The translations under genes were made by a program, and so were the position numbers. DNA of 64,000 nucleotides from Paenibacillus luteus (lineage in GTDB: Bacteria > Bacillota > Bacilli > Paenibacillales > Paenibacillaceae). Shown one piece after another: positions 36,925 to 45,151 of the stretch. The stretch's first letter is position 1, and every line of letters starts with the position of its first letter. The notes beneath the pieces are model-generated. The model had not been told where the DNA came from. It searched no databases and worked only from the letters and a program-made list of their open reading frames with translations. The DNA is taken from NCBI RefSeq assembly GCF_006542765.1, contig NZ_SKCD01000077.1, positions 1-64,000 of the forward strand. Direction: 5' to 3'.

Positions 36925-37230
36925 AAAAAACTCCCGTCCATCATGGGACGAGAGTTTGAACTCACGCGGTACCACCCAAATTTCAATCGCGAAAAAGCCG
37001 GATTCAGCCGACTCTTCGAGAGAGCTTCGTGTGCCGCCTTTATGGCGGCTGTGCTGTTAACGCCAGCTTCGCGTCATTCCCTTACCTGGCCCCATTCATG
37101 CTGCCAAAGCTCGAAAACAAATCCTCCCGGACCATTTTCCAATCGTATCCTTTACCGGCTTGCACCCTGTTTCCCGGCTCTCTGCGAAAGGCATCCCATT
37201 GTACTTATCCGTTCCTCGGATATATGGAGA
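36925..37230 (-). ncRNA. T-box leader of metG, Met specifier
   Basis: The minus-strand leader shows the T-box sequence TGGGTGGTACCGCG (36965-36978), which binds the tRNA acceptor end. A terminator hairpin AAACTCTCGTCC / GGACGGGAGTTT with a T-run follows (36928-36956). The stem I region has an AGTA-containing 5' side and AGAGAGCCGGG distally. Within GGAAAATGGTCC, the ATG at 37133-37135 fits the specifier codon. Uncharged tRNA-Met would favour antitermination. The exact 5' boundary is estimated. Confidence 0.9.
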
Positions 37231-37289
37231 AATCTAGAAATCATTTTACCCTTTAATAATCAAAATATACCCAAATGAAGCCGCTTCTG

Positions 37290-37547
37290 TCAAGGTTCTT
37301 CTGTCTTGCTGCCAGAAACCGGCGGAACAGGATCATAACCGCCAGCGTTAAATGGGTGACAGCGCGCAATCCGTTTAGCTGCAAGCCACGAGCCTTTCGC
37401 TGCGCCATGCTTCTCGATCGCTTCAAGCGCATACATCGAGCATGTCGGGTAAAATCGGCAGGAAGGCGGCAGCAATGGCGAGATTACCTTTCGATAAAAA
37501 TGAATCGGCGCCTGAGTCGCTCTTCGCATGACTCTTTTTTGTGACAT
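37290..37547 (-). CDS. yidD: Membrane protein insertion efficiency factor YidD
   Basis: An 85-residue YidD protein with the family core PIHFYRKVISPLLPPSCRFYPTCSMYALEAIEKHG and CHPFNAGGYDPVP. It carries three conserved cysteines. The ATG shares one base with the zur stop (TAATG), so it is translationally coupled to zur. It is usually found beside rpmH/rnpA/yidC; here it is downstream of a metal regulator instead. Confidence 0.92.
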   Translation of the reverse strand: MSQKRVMRRATQAPIHFYRKVISPLLPPSCRFYPTCSMYALEAIEKHGAAKGSWLAAKRIARCHPFNAGGYDPVPPVSGSKTEEP

Positions 37548-37984
37548 TAGCCCTCGCTTGCTGCTGGCTCGTCCTGCACACATTCCTTGCAGTAGCCGAA
37601 CACCTCAAATTTGTGCTTTACTACTTTGAAATCATCAGGCACCGCGGTTTGCTCCATCGGACAGAAAGTGATCGGATAAGTCATTCCGCATTGCAAGCAA
37701 ATCATGTGGTGATGGTGATCATTCTCCCTGCAGTGCAGCTTGAACTTGCCGCCGTCTTCAAAGATGACTTGCTCAAGCACGCCAAGCTCTTCCATCACGC
37801 GTAAATTCCGGTAAACGGTGTCGAAACTTAGTCCCGTATACGACCTTCCCATATATTCATAGACTTCCTTGGGAGCGAGGTATCCCTGTGTCTCCGAGAA
37901 CAGCTTAGCAAGCGTCTTCCGCTGATCTGTAATCCGCAAGCCTTGACTGGACATGCGTCGTATGATGTCTTCCATTGTGTGCAT
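37547..37984 (-). CDS. zur: Zinc uptake regulator Zur (Fur family)
   Basis: A Fur-family repressor of 145 residues. The DNA-binding segment GLSFDTVYRNLRVMEELGVLE matches Zur closely. HHHHMICLQCG and GYCKECV supply the sensing and structural zinc ligands, and CPMEQ with HKFEVFGYC is characteristic of Zur over Fur or PerR. GGAGG lies eight bases before the ATG. The znuACB operon with a Zur-type operator is 3 kb downstream. Confidence 0.9.
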   Translation of the reverse strand: MHTMEDIIRRMSSQGLRITDQRKTLAKLFSETQGYLAPKEVYEYMGRSYTGLSFDTVYRNLRVMEELGVLEQVIFEDGGKFKLHCRENDHHHHMICLQCGMTYPITFCPMEQTAVPDDFKVVKHKFEVFGYCKECVQDEPAASEG

Positions 37985-38028
37985 ATGTCGAACCTCCGAA
38001 CGAATAGTTGTCTATCTCCATAATGACG

Positions 38029-38056
38029 AAAAAAAAAGCTCTCGTCAATGAGAGCC
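38029..38056 (-). terminator. Terminator after the 74-residue membrane protein gene
   Basis: GCTCTC-ATTGAC-GAGAGC on the minus strand followed by a nine-T run. It begins within a few bases of the stop codon. Confidence 0.85.
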
Positions 38057-38058
38057 GC

Positions 38059-38283
38059 TTAACCATTTAATTTCATGTTGATCATGAAACTGGCCGACAT
38101 GGCCAAGAACAATACAATACTAAGAATACCGATAAGCTTGCGCCTAGTATTCAGACGCTGAATGAGCGCAGAATCGCTCGTTTGGCGTTTCGTTTCTGAA
38201 TACGAACGGTGCACGAACATATAAGTAATTACGGAAACCACAAACAGCATGTTCACGAAAAACCATATGATTGTCCAGGTCAA
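38059..38283 (-). CDS. Small membrane protein, unknown
   Basis: A 74-residue protein with two hydrophobic segments (about residues 3-23 and 51-68) joined by a basic, polar loop. I do not recognise a family. It is followed by a clear terminator and lies downstream of a second small membrane protein gene, so the two may form one unit upstream of zur. Confidence 0.65.
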   Translation of the reverse strand: MTWTIIWFFVNMLFVVSVITYMFVHRSYSETKRQTSDSALIQRLNTRRKLIGILSIVLFLAMSASFMINMKLNG

Positions 38284-38319
38284 ACTAATAACCTCCGGTT
38301 GTGGTCAGCTATATACATG

Positions 38320-38520
38320 CTATAGATACCATTTGTTTAATATATACATAAAGACGACGAAGCTGATGATAGCGCCTGCGAAGCTAAACCAGCCTGTACG
38401 AAATTTCTGCTGAAACATCCGCAAGATTCCAAAACTAAGCAATCCGAAAATAAGCATGATAAAAACGATTCCAAGTATAAATAACGAAGCAGAAACACTG
38501 CTTACATCGACTAGTGACAC
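38320..38520 (-). CDS. Small membrane protein, unknown
   Basis: A 66-residue protein with two membrane segments (about residues 10-32 and 45-62). The GTG start (VSLVDVSS) has GGGAG eight bases before it; the longer frame has no ribosome site. No named family is recognised. It lies 36 bases upstream of the other small membrane protein gene. Confidence 0.6.
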   Translation of the reverse strand: MSLVDVSSVSASLFILGIVFIMLIFGLLSFGILRMFQQKFRTGWFSFAGAIISFVVFMYILNKWYL

Positions 38521-38669
38521 CGAACACACTCCCTTTTTTGCTATTATGTATATGTTCACTAGACATTATAAGGGATTGGCGAGCCATTAGCCAGCTGCAA
38601 TCCCTGTCGATTTCGTGACAATTATTACTTCGAAGTTTGCTGCGCGACCACATCATGCACCATCTCCGG

Positions 38670-39101
38670 TTACCAGCGCACAACCGTCTCATGAAACGTG
38701 CGGTTAGTTGGTCTTTTCTGCAGCTTCACCTGCAGCACGCCATCCTTTACAAGCGTCTTGCATACGCGCGGTTTGACCAGTTTCGGCAGCTTGATGATTT
38801 CTGGTTTGCCGCCAGGCAGGCCTTCTAGGCGCAGCCGATCCTCTCTGACGAATAAACGAAGCTGCTCCTTCTCAAAGCCAGTGGGCAGATTTATTTTCAC
38901 ATGCAGAAAGCCGCGCGTCTCCGAGAAGGTGGCTGAGCCGCCTCCAATCATGACGCCAGCTGCTTCAGGCAGCGCTTTAGTCATCATTTTCCTTACATAT
39001 TGCTCTACCCAATCCGGTTCGCGAAGCAGCTCAAAGCCTTTAGGCATCTGCTGCCTCTCCATCCATTTCTCCATATCATCCCATTTGGATGCCACAAGCA
39101 A
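38670..39101 (-). CDS. Hsp20/alpha-crystallin-like protein next to gerP
   Basis: A 143-residue protein whose C-terminal half has an alpha-crystallin-like beta arrangement (FLHVKINLPTGFEKEQLRLFVREDRLRLEGLPGG, then VKDGVLQVKLQKR). The N-terminal half is helical and less typical. The TTG start follows GGAAGG. Divergent placement from the gerP spore-coat operon suggests a spore-coat-associated small heat-shock relative, similar in idea to CotM or CotP of Bacillus. That role is inference from position. Confidence 0.7.
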   Translation of the reverse strand: MLVASKWDDMEKWMERQQMPKGFELLREPDWVEQYVRKMMTKALPEAAGVMIGGGSATFSETRGFLHVKINLPTGFEKEQLRLFVREDRLRLEGLPGGKPEIIKLPKLVKPRVCKTLVKDGVLQVKLQKRPTNRTFHETVVRW

Positions 39102-39168
39102 ACACCGCCTTCCAGCACTCCTACCAGCATATGCGCCTAGTCACCCACAGGATACTTATGAAGGGGGA

Positions 39169-39195
39169 ACCTCTGGGCGAATGCCGCATAAGATA
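39169..39195 (+). promoter_or_regulatory. Sigma-K-like promoter of gerP
   Basis: AC at 39169-39170, a 16-base spacer, then CATAAGATA (39187-39195), fitting the sigma-K pattern AC-N16-CATANNNTA. It lies about 55 bases before gerPA. gerP of Bacillus is expressed late in the mother cell under sigma-K. Confidence 0.55.
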
Positions 39196-39250
39196 GATTA
39201 AACTCAGCATTGCCAATCGAAAGAAAAGCACAAAAAGAAGGAGGATGCTT

Positions 39251-39478
39251 ATGCCAGCTGTCGTCGGTTTTGTCAAAATAGTAAGTACTGGCTCCGGCTC
39301 CATTGTACAATTCGGTGATTCGCTCGAAGTATCGCCCAACAGCACTTCTAAAACGTATGCAGGATCAGGCTCTTTCTTGACGGGAAGCTTAACGAATTCC
39401 AACAACGCTGTCAGCGCTACAAACACCCTTGATCCGGATGTGCAGGACAGCTCGAATAATGAAGTGAATGCGATATGA
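39251..39478 (+). CDS. gerPA: Spore germination protein GerPA/GerPF family
   Basis: A 75-residue member of the GerPA/GerPF family: MPAVVGFVKI at the start, VQFGDSLEVSPNSTSK, GSGSF.TG and SATNTLDPDVQD at the end. These coat proteins let germinants reach their receptors. The sequence (FGDS, SPNSTSK) leans toward GerPF although the position is that of gerPA. The ATG is chosen from AGGAGG six bases before it. Its end overlaps gerPB by four bases. Confidence 0.88.
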   Translation: MPAVVGFVKIVSTGSGSIVQFGDSLEVSPNSTSKTYAGSGSFLTGSLTNSNNAVSATNTLDPDVQDSSNNEVNAI

Positions 39479-39678
39479 ATTTAACCATTCATCAACAAAT
39501 TACGATTCATCAGCTTAGAGTAGACAGTGTATCCAACAGCTCTGTCTTGCAGGTGGGCAGTGCAGGATCAATTCGATCACTTTCCCAGCTGTACAACACA
39601 GGTGGGTTCACGGGTCCCGCTCCGCAACTAGGCGAAGACAATCCTATCTCCTTCGTCCCCCTGCCAAACCCAACCTAA
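39475..39678 (+). CDS. gerPB: Spore germination protein GerPB
   Basis: A 67-residue protein with the GerPB pattern: QQITIHQLRVDSVSNSSVLQVGSAGSI, NTGGFTGPAP and the C-terminal VPLPNPT. It starts at ATGA overlapping the previous stop, so it is translationally coupled. Confidence 0.92.
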   Translation: MNLTIHQQITIHQLRVDSVSNSSVLQVGSAGSIRSLSQLYNTGGFTGPAPQLGEDNPISFVPLPNPT

Positions 39679-39718
39679 GGGTGAGTCTGACCCTGCATCA
39701 AGAAGGAGGTGCTTTCTC

Positions 39719-40387
39719 ATGCAGCAGCAAAATCCGCTTTCCCCTTGGCAAATGTGGTCACTCGATGTTCAACATAAGCTTAAAGAACAGCAAGAGCAGC
39801 TTGCAGCGCTTGAGGCAAAGGTCGCTGCTTTATGCGAGCAGGTAAAGCAGCTGGAAGCACGACCTACTTATAATATCGAAAGCATAGAATATCATTTTGA
39901 CCAATTGAAGGTTGAGAAGCTGGATGGCACTTTGAACATTGGCATGACGACTCCCGGATTGGGTGATGACTTGGCACCAGGAAATATCGACCAAATGTCG
40001 GTGCCGAGTCAGCAATACTTCCCCTCCGCCGGACCATCCATACCTGCTCCGACCCCAGCTTACAATGATGTTTTTTCTGGAATGACCCGCTATTTGGAAA
40101 CAGAAGCACCGCAAAGGCTGCAAGCCTATGAAGAGGAACTTTGTATTCCACTTGATCCCTTCCATAGAAGAATTATTATCGAGGACATTCGCAAGCAGGT
40201 GCCTACTCGTATCCAATATTATATGCAGCAACGAACTAAAGAAGGAACAGAACGGTCAGCAGCCTGCGATAATGCATCGTTTGTCGCTGACGTTCTTGCC
40301 AAAACAACAAGGGATGCCGACGCCGCGCTGCTTGCCTATATGCGCCAGCTGCAAACCGGCAAGCCCGCATCGGGAGGTATGACATAG
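39719..40387 (+). CDS. gerPC: Spore germination protein GerPC
   Basis: A 222-residue GerPC-type protein. A coiled coil covers about residues 14-48 (KLKEQQEQLAALEAKVAALCEQVKQLE), followed by YNIESIEYHFDQLKVEKLDGTLNIG, the conserved segment. A Pro/Ser-rich linker and a helical C-terminal domain follow. AAGGAGG precedes the ATG. Confidence 0.92.
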   Translation: MQQQNPLSPWQMWSLDVQHKLKEQQEQLAALEAKVAALCEQVKQLEARPTYNIESIEYHFDQLKVEKLDGTLNIGMTTPGLGDDLAPGNIDQMSVPSQQYFPSAGPSIPAPTPAYNDVFSGMTRYLETEAPQRLQAYEEELCIPLDPFHRRIIIEDIRKQVPTRIQYYMQQRTKEGTERSAACDNASFVADVLAKTTRDADAALLAYMRQLQTGKPASGGMT

Positions 40388-40594
40388 ATGCTTCATTTCA
40401 AGGTTATTAATCATCAGCTCTGCGTGGGCCAAATCGAAATACTAGGGGTATCCAGTGCTTCGATGCTGCAAGTAGGAGATACGGATATTGTTTCCTTATA
40501 CGCCATGTTTGACACGCCTCCAGAGTCCGTTATCGTCGGCCCGATCGCCCCCTTCCCTTTGCCAGGCAATGCCACGGACGCAGAGGGGGAGTAA
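40388..40594 (+). CDS. gerPD: Spore germination protein GerPD
   Basis: A 68-residue protein with the GerPD features VINHQLCVGQIEILGVSSASMLQVGDT and MFDTPPESVIVGP. It starts immediately after the gerPC stop, with GGGAGG before it. Confidence 0.92.
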   Translation: MLHFKVINHQLCVGQIEILGVSSASMLQVGDTDIVSLYAMFDTPPESVIVGPIAPFPLPGNATDAEGE

Positions 40595-40603
40595 TATTCG
40601 CCT

Positions 40604-41044
40604 ATGGATTCTTATTATGATCAGCCCTTAGAAGGCTTTCCTATTCGAACAGCTTATGTAGGCTCTGTTTGCATTATCAGCGCTTCGCAGTCAGCTATTG
40701 TCCAATTCGGAGACCGAGCGGAAACCAATGCAAAGCTTCGTGCATTGGCACTTCAGCGGCAAGAGGACCATCTCACGGGGGGCGATGTTTTTTTTGAATC
40801 CTACGCGCTTTTTGAGCGCCCGCTGCCTGAATTCATTGATCCGGACTTTGATCAAGGCCAGGTTGTGCAGTTGCAACGAACAAACTGTTCCCCCAATATT
40901 GCAGTTGGGCATATTCAAGTCATTGCCTCAAGCTCGTCCGCAAGCATACTTGTAGGCAACGGTATGCGCTTGATTGGAGAATCACGCATTAAGCATATAC
41001 GGCAGTACCCGCGTCCAAAACCGTTCCCTCCGGTCGGCTGTTAA
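40604..41044 (+). CDS. gerPE: Spore germination protein GerPE
   Basis: A 146-residue GerPE-type protein. RTAYVGSVCIISASQSAIVQFGD at the start and VGHIQVIASSSSASILVGNG near the end resemble a duplicated GerP beta unit. It is the last gene: the next gene on the plus strand is far away, so a separate gerPF is absent. Confidence 0.88.
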   Translation: MDSYYDQPLEGFPIRTAYVGSVCIISASQSAIVQFGDRAETNAKLRALALQRQEDHLTGGDVFFESYALFERPLPEFIDPDFDQGQVVQLQRTNCSPNIAVGHIQVIASSSSASILVGNGMRLIGESRIKHIRQYPRPKPFPPVGC

Positions 41045-41157
41045 CACCGTCCATGGATGATGCATGCTGCCATATGTCATTCTATTGAATAAAAGAACAT
41101 GCGCCTAAGGCGCTTCATATATGATTTCGTTTGCAAAAGGCCAATTGCAAGCTAATG

Positions 41158-41196
41158 AAAATAAAGCCCCCAATATGTCTTCGGGAGCTTTATTTT
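41158..41196. terminator. Bidirectional terminator between gerPE and the YeiH-type gene
   Basis: AAAATAAAGC-CCCC pairs with GGGAGCTTTATTTT, with T-runs on both strands. It fits the convergent gerP operon and transporter gene. Confidence 0.85.
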
Positions 41197-41206
41197 GGTT
41201 TCTTTC

Positions 41207-42235
41207 CTATCCCAAGTGAAAAACGTGTACAAGCCATAGACCAAGGACCGACAGCATAACAGAGCCGATGAGTCCCGCGAAAAAAGGCTTCTTGCCTAAT
41301 CGTTTGAAAATTATAAAATCAACGCCAAGCCCCAGACCAGCCATCGCCATAGCTAGCAGCAAATAGGCAGCAGATAAAAGCTGTTCACCAATCGTGTTAG
41401 GAATGATCCCCGCTGTATGGATACCGCTCATGACAAGAAAACCTACAATGAACCATGGAATCGAAACATTTTTAAACCGGCTTCCTTCGACTCGCTTTTC
41501 GCTGCGCCGGTGCCATAGACCAATCAGGATTGCAACAGGAACGAGCATGGCTACACGCGACATTTTGACGATAACTGCCATATCAATTGCTTCCTGCCCG
41601 CCAGGCGCAGCAGCCGCAATGACATGGGCAACCTCATGCAAGGTTGCTCCAGCAAAGATGCCATAACCGGTATCGCTTAACTGGAGCACAGGATAGATAA
41701 ACGTGTAGATGAGCGTGAAAATCGTGCCTAATATAGCTACTGTAGCCGCGCTTATCGCTGTCTCATGATCTTTGGCTTTCAGTTGGGGAGCTATTGCAAC
41801 TACGGCTGCAGCACCACAAATGGCCGTGCCACAGGCGGTTAACAGAGCCAGTTTTTTGTCTATTTTCAGCCACTTCCCCAGCAAGTAAACAACTATAATC
41901 GTAAAACCAATATTGATCGCCGCAATTGCGAACACTTGGGGACCCGCATTTACAATATCCATCAAATTCAAGCGCATCCCTAGCAAAATAATGCCAAGTC
42001 GCAGCAGTCTTTTACTGGAGAACGCAATACCTACCGACGCATGGGCAGGTACGCCTACCAAAGCTTTAAAGCCCATCCCGAGCAAAATTGCCAGCACTAA
42101 TGGACCCGTTACAGAAAAGAAAGGCAGTTCAGCGATACATTTGGCAGCGAAGGCAATCAGAGCCGTTATAGCTAAACCATACATAAACCCAGTACCTTGA
42201 AAGGACTGGACAGCTATTCTATTTTTGCTAATCAT
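41207..42235 (-). CDS. yeiH: YeiH-family putative sulfate/sulfite exporter
   Basis: A polytopic membrane protein of the YeiH/UPF0324 family, about ten helices in 342 residues. Family segments include LRLGIILLGMRLNLMDI, LTACGTAICGAAAVVAIAP and GATLHEVAHVIAAA. The substrate is not proven; the family is annotated as putative sulfate exporter. The ATG (MISKNRIAV) has AGGAG eight bases before it. It is divergent from a LysR gene, the usual arrangement, and is probably its target. Confidence 0.9.
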   Translation of the reverse strand: MISKNRIAVQSFQGTGFMYGLAITALIAFAAKCIAELPFFSVTGPLVLAILLGMGFKALVGVPAHASVGIAFSSKRLLRLGIILLGMRLNLMDIVNAGPQVFAIAAINIGFTIIVVYLLGKWLKIDKKLALLTACGTAICGAAAVVAIAPQLKAKDHETAISAATVAILGTIFTLIYTFIYPVLQLSDTGYGIFAGATLHEVAHVIAAAAPGGQEAIDMAVIVKMSRVAMLVPVAILIGLWHRRSEKRVEGSRFKNVSIPWFIVGFLVMSGIHTAGIIPNTIGEQLLSAAYLLLAMAMAGLGLGVDFIIFKRLGKKPFFAGLIGSVMLSVLGLWLVHVFHLG

Positions 42236-42307
42236 ATTTTCCACTCCTACACTAGGATGACCTCAAGTTGTTGTCTATGTCTTTACTATAGAATCCATAG
42301 TTCGCAA

Positions 42308-42326
42308 AGTGAAATACCTATTCACT
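42308..42326. promoter_or_regulatory. Palindrome between yeiH and the LysR gene
   Basis: AGTGAA-N7-TTCACT is a perfect 6+6 inverted repeat in the divergent intergenic region. A second, shorter dyad (CTATAGAATCCATAG) lies just to its left. It is a candidate site for the LysR protein encoded at 42432. Confidence 0.45.
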
Positions 42327-42431
42327 ATCTATATGATTAGGTTTACTTATGATTGAGTTTGTAGAATCGTTTGATTTAGCATATTATTGGGTTATACAAG
42401 ACAAACATGGATTTAATAATGAGGGGTAATT

Positions 42432-43316
42432 ATGATCATTGAAGCATTGCGCGTCTTTGTCACCGTGACGGAGCAAAGCCATTTCTCCAGAGCTGCAGAG
42501 CTATTGAACATTTCGCAGCCAGGCGTCAGCTTGCACATCCGCAATTTGGAGAACGAGATTGGCGCTAAGCTTCTCCATCGCTCCCCCAAGCAGGTTCGCC
42601 TCACAGAGGCAGGACATATTCTCTATCAAAAGGCGAAACAGATTTTGCGTTTATATGTGGAGGCCAAGCAAGACGTTCAACTGCTGCAGGATCAAGTTAC
42701 GGGTACTATTCACATAGGGGCCAGCTTCACCATTGGTGAATATGTACTGCCAAAGCAGCTCGCAGCGTTTGCAGCACAATATCCATTGGTAGCCATTGAA
42801 GTTACCATAGGAAACACAGAGGAAATTGTGCATGCCGTTCGGACAAATGAGCTGGATATTGGACTAATTGAAGGAGAAACCCATGCGGGTGATCTCCATA
42901 TCACTCCCAACATGAAGGATGAAATGATCATCATAGCCCCAGCAGACCATCCTCTAACCAACCAACGCTTTATTAATGGCGAAATGTTGCAAAATCAAGT
43001 TTGGGTTCTTAGGGAAATCGGTTCAGGCACACGTGCCTATAGCGATCAATTTATCCAAGGTGCCAGCATAACACCTAAGCGGACTTACGTTTTCAACAGC
43101 AGCCAAAGCGTAAAGGAATCCGTTGTGGCTGGCCTAGGCATCGCCTTGCTTTCGAGATGGATCGTGCGTAAAGAGCTTGAACTCGGTGAATTAACGGAGC
43201 TTCGTCTTCGTACGGCTCGCTTAGAGCGCAGCTTCTCCATCATTCGCCACAAGGAAGAAAAGACGATGATGGCCGCTCAAATGTTTATTCAACGCCTATT
43301 AGCGGCAGAAAAATAA
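42432..43316 (+). CDS. LysR-family transcriptional regulator
   Basis: A 294-residue LysR regulator. The N-terminal winged helix reads ALRVFVTVTEQSHFSRAAELLNISQPGVSLHIRNLE. A periplasmic-binding-like effector domain covers about residues 90-290. It resembles CysL/YwfK-type regulators that control a divergent YeiH-type transporter or sulfur genes. The effector is not known. GAGGGG precedes the ATG. Confidence 0.92.
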   Translation: MIIEALRVFVTVTEQSHFSRAAELLNISQPGVSLHIRNLENEIGAKLLHRSPKQVRLTEAGHILYQKAKQILRLYVEAKQDVQLLQDQVTGTIHIGASFTIGEYVLPKQLAAFAAQYPLVAIEVTIGNTEEIVHAVRTNELDIGLIEGETHAGDLHITPNMKDEMIIIAPADHPLTNQRFINGEMLQNQVWVLREIGSGTRAYSDQFIQGASITPKRTYVFNSSQSVKESVVAGLGIALLSRWIVRKELELGELTELRLRTARLERSFSIIRHKEEKTMMAAQMFIQRLLAAEK

Positions 43317-43346
43317 CTCCCTATTAGTAAAAAAACTGTCAGGCTA

Positions 43347-43388
43347 AAACAACAAAAACAGCCGTATCCCGGCTGTTTTTGTTGTTTG
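43347..43388. terminator. Bidirectional terminator between the LysR gene and gntK
   Basis: AACAACAAAAACAGCCG and CGGCTGTTTTTGTTGTT pair around a short loop. Both strands end in T-rich runs. Confidence 0.88.
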
Positions 43389-43390
43389 GC

Positions 43391-44929
43391 CTAAACCCAC
43401 TTTTGCTGAAAGGCTGCAATATTGGCATATTCTTCTGTAAGAAGCCGCGATACCCGTATATAAATCCGCATGAGCTCCGAATAGATCTCAGCATTTTTTT
43501 TGTTAGGCAAATGGAAATGGGAGCCGCCTACCATATCAGCAACCACGTCCAGCGAATCAATCTCTCCGACGCTGTACAAACCAAGAATAACAGCCCCTAG
43601 ACAGGAACTCTCAATGCTCTCTGGCACATGCAATTCCTGATCAAAAATATCAGCCATCATCTGCCGCCATAACGCTGAACGCGCAAAACCGCCCGTCGCC
43701 TGAATTTTTGTCGGCTTTCCTGTCAATTCCTCAAGTGCCATCAGTACGCTGTATAAATTGAAAATAACACCTTCCAGCGCTGCACGGATCAGATGCTCCT
43801 TCTTATGATGGAGACCTAATCCAAAATAGGAACCCCGAGCATTGGCATCCCACAATGGTGCTCGTTCCCCGGACAAATACGGATGAAAAATAAGCCCTTC
43901 CGATCCAGGCCTCGCTTTGGCAGCAAGCTCCGTGAGCAATTCATAAGGATCAATGCCCAGCTTCTTGGCCGTTGCAATTTCTTCTGTGCCAATCTGATCC
44001 CGCACCCATCTGAAGATCATGCCTCCATTGTTCACTGGCCCACCGATTACCCAGAGCTTCTCTGTCAGCGCGTAACAAAAAATTCTGCCCTTTGGATCTG
44101 TAACTGGCCTATCGGTCACTGCGCGAATCGCTCCGCTCGTACCGATGGTTACCGCCACAACACCCGGTTCAATCGCATTGACGCCTAGGTTCGAGAGCAC
44201 GCCATCACTAGCTCCCACAATAAACGGTGTTGAAGGCAATAGATTCATTAGAGAAGCATATGGCTCCTCTAATCCTTCTAATTTAAAGGTGGTCGGAACA
44301 AGCTCCGACAGTCTTTCTGGCGTTACCCCTGCGACCTTTAGCGCCTCCTCATCCCACTGCAAGTTTTCCAAATGGAACATCCCTGTTGCAGAAGCAATGG
44401 ATATATCAATCACATAACGGCCGAACAGTTTGAAAAAGACATATTCCTTAATCGAAATAAACTTATATGTACGGTCAAACAATTCTTTATGCTCATGGCG
44501 CAGCCATGTCAGCTTTGATAGTGGAGACATCGGATGGATAGGCGTTCCCGTTCGCAGATAAATGTCGTGGCCGTTCCATTCGTTTTTTATCTTTTCAGTC
44601 CATTCCATACTTCGGTTATCCGCCCAGGTGATACATTTCGTAATGGGTATGCCATCCGCATCAACGGCTATAACGCTGTGCATAGCAGAACTAAAGGAAA
44701 CGCATAAAATATCTTCAGGCTGTACATTGCTTTTGGCAACTGCCTGTCCAATCGTTTCTAGCACCGCATTAAAAATTTCATCAGGGTCCTGCTCCGCAAT
44801 GGCGGGAGAAGGAGAATGAAGCGGGTATTCCTTTCCATGGCTTGCCACAATTACGCCTTGGGCTGTAAAGAGCACCGACTTTGTGCTCGTCGTGCCAATA
44901 TCAACTCCGATAACATATTTTCTATTCAA
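43391..44929 (-). CDS. gntK: Gluconokinase (FGGY family)
   Basis: A FGGY-family sugar kinase whose best match is gluconokinase, making 6-phosphogluconate. The ATP-binding start is YVIGVDIGTTSTKSVLF. ITWADNRSMEW, GTSGAIR and the C-terminal ATGGFARSALWRQMMADIF are present. The TTG start has GGAGG seven bases before it and gives 512 residues, matching GntK. No gluconate permease or repressor adjoins it, so the substrate is assigned by sequence only. Confidence 0.85.
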   Translation of the reverse strand: MNRKYVIGVDIGTTSTKSVLFTAQGVIVASHGKEYPLHSPSPAIAEQDPDEIFNAVLETIGQAVAKSNVQPEDILCVSFSSAMHSVIAVDADGIPITKCITWADNRSMEWTEKIKNEWNGHDIYLRTGTPIHPMSPLSKLTWLRHEHKELFDRTYKFISIKEYVFFKLFGRYVIDISIASATGMFHLENLQWDEEALKVAGVTPERLSELVPTTFKLEGLEEPYASLMNLLPSTPFIVGASDGVLSNLGVNAIEPGVVAVTIGTSGAIRAVTDRPVTDPKGRIFCYALTEKLWVIGGPVNNGGMIFRWVRDQIGTEEIATAKKLGIDPYELLTELAAKARPGSEGLIFHPYLSGERAPLWDANARGSYFGLGLHHKKEHLIRAALEGVIFNLYSVLMALEELTGKPTKIQATGGFARSALWRQMMADIFDQELHVPESIESSCLGAVILGLYSVGEIDSLDVVADMVGGSHFHLPNKKNAEIYSELMRIYIRVSRLLTEEYANIAAFQQKWV

Positions 44930-45079
44930 CTTATTACCTCCGTATGCTGATTCTAGCACTGCAACCTGGAATCGTATTCATCTACCTTGTACTTTCTACA
45001 TTAACGCTCTTGATACATTTATTCAATCCGCCGGTCTGTGGATTATCTCTTCCGAGTCCATTCCAAGGGTTAATTCAGC

Positions 45080-45122
45080 AAAAAGACCTTACACGCTCGT
45101 AGGGCAGCATGCAAGGTCTTTT
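45080..45122 (-). terminator. Terminator of the glycogen operon
   Basis: AAAAGACCTT pairs with AAGGTCTTTT across a 23-base loop, with T-runs. It lies 30 bases after the GH15 stop codon. Confidence 0.75.
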
Positions 45123-45151
45123 GTATTCATCATTGCTTATGCAGCGGGCAA

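Noticed and set aside
41101..41113. Short palindrome GCGCCTAAGGCGC after gerPE
   Set aside because: It has no following T-run and a strong bidirectional terminator lies just downstream, so I did not list it as a terminator.
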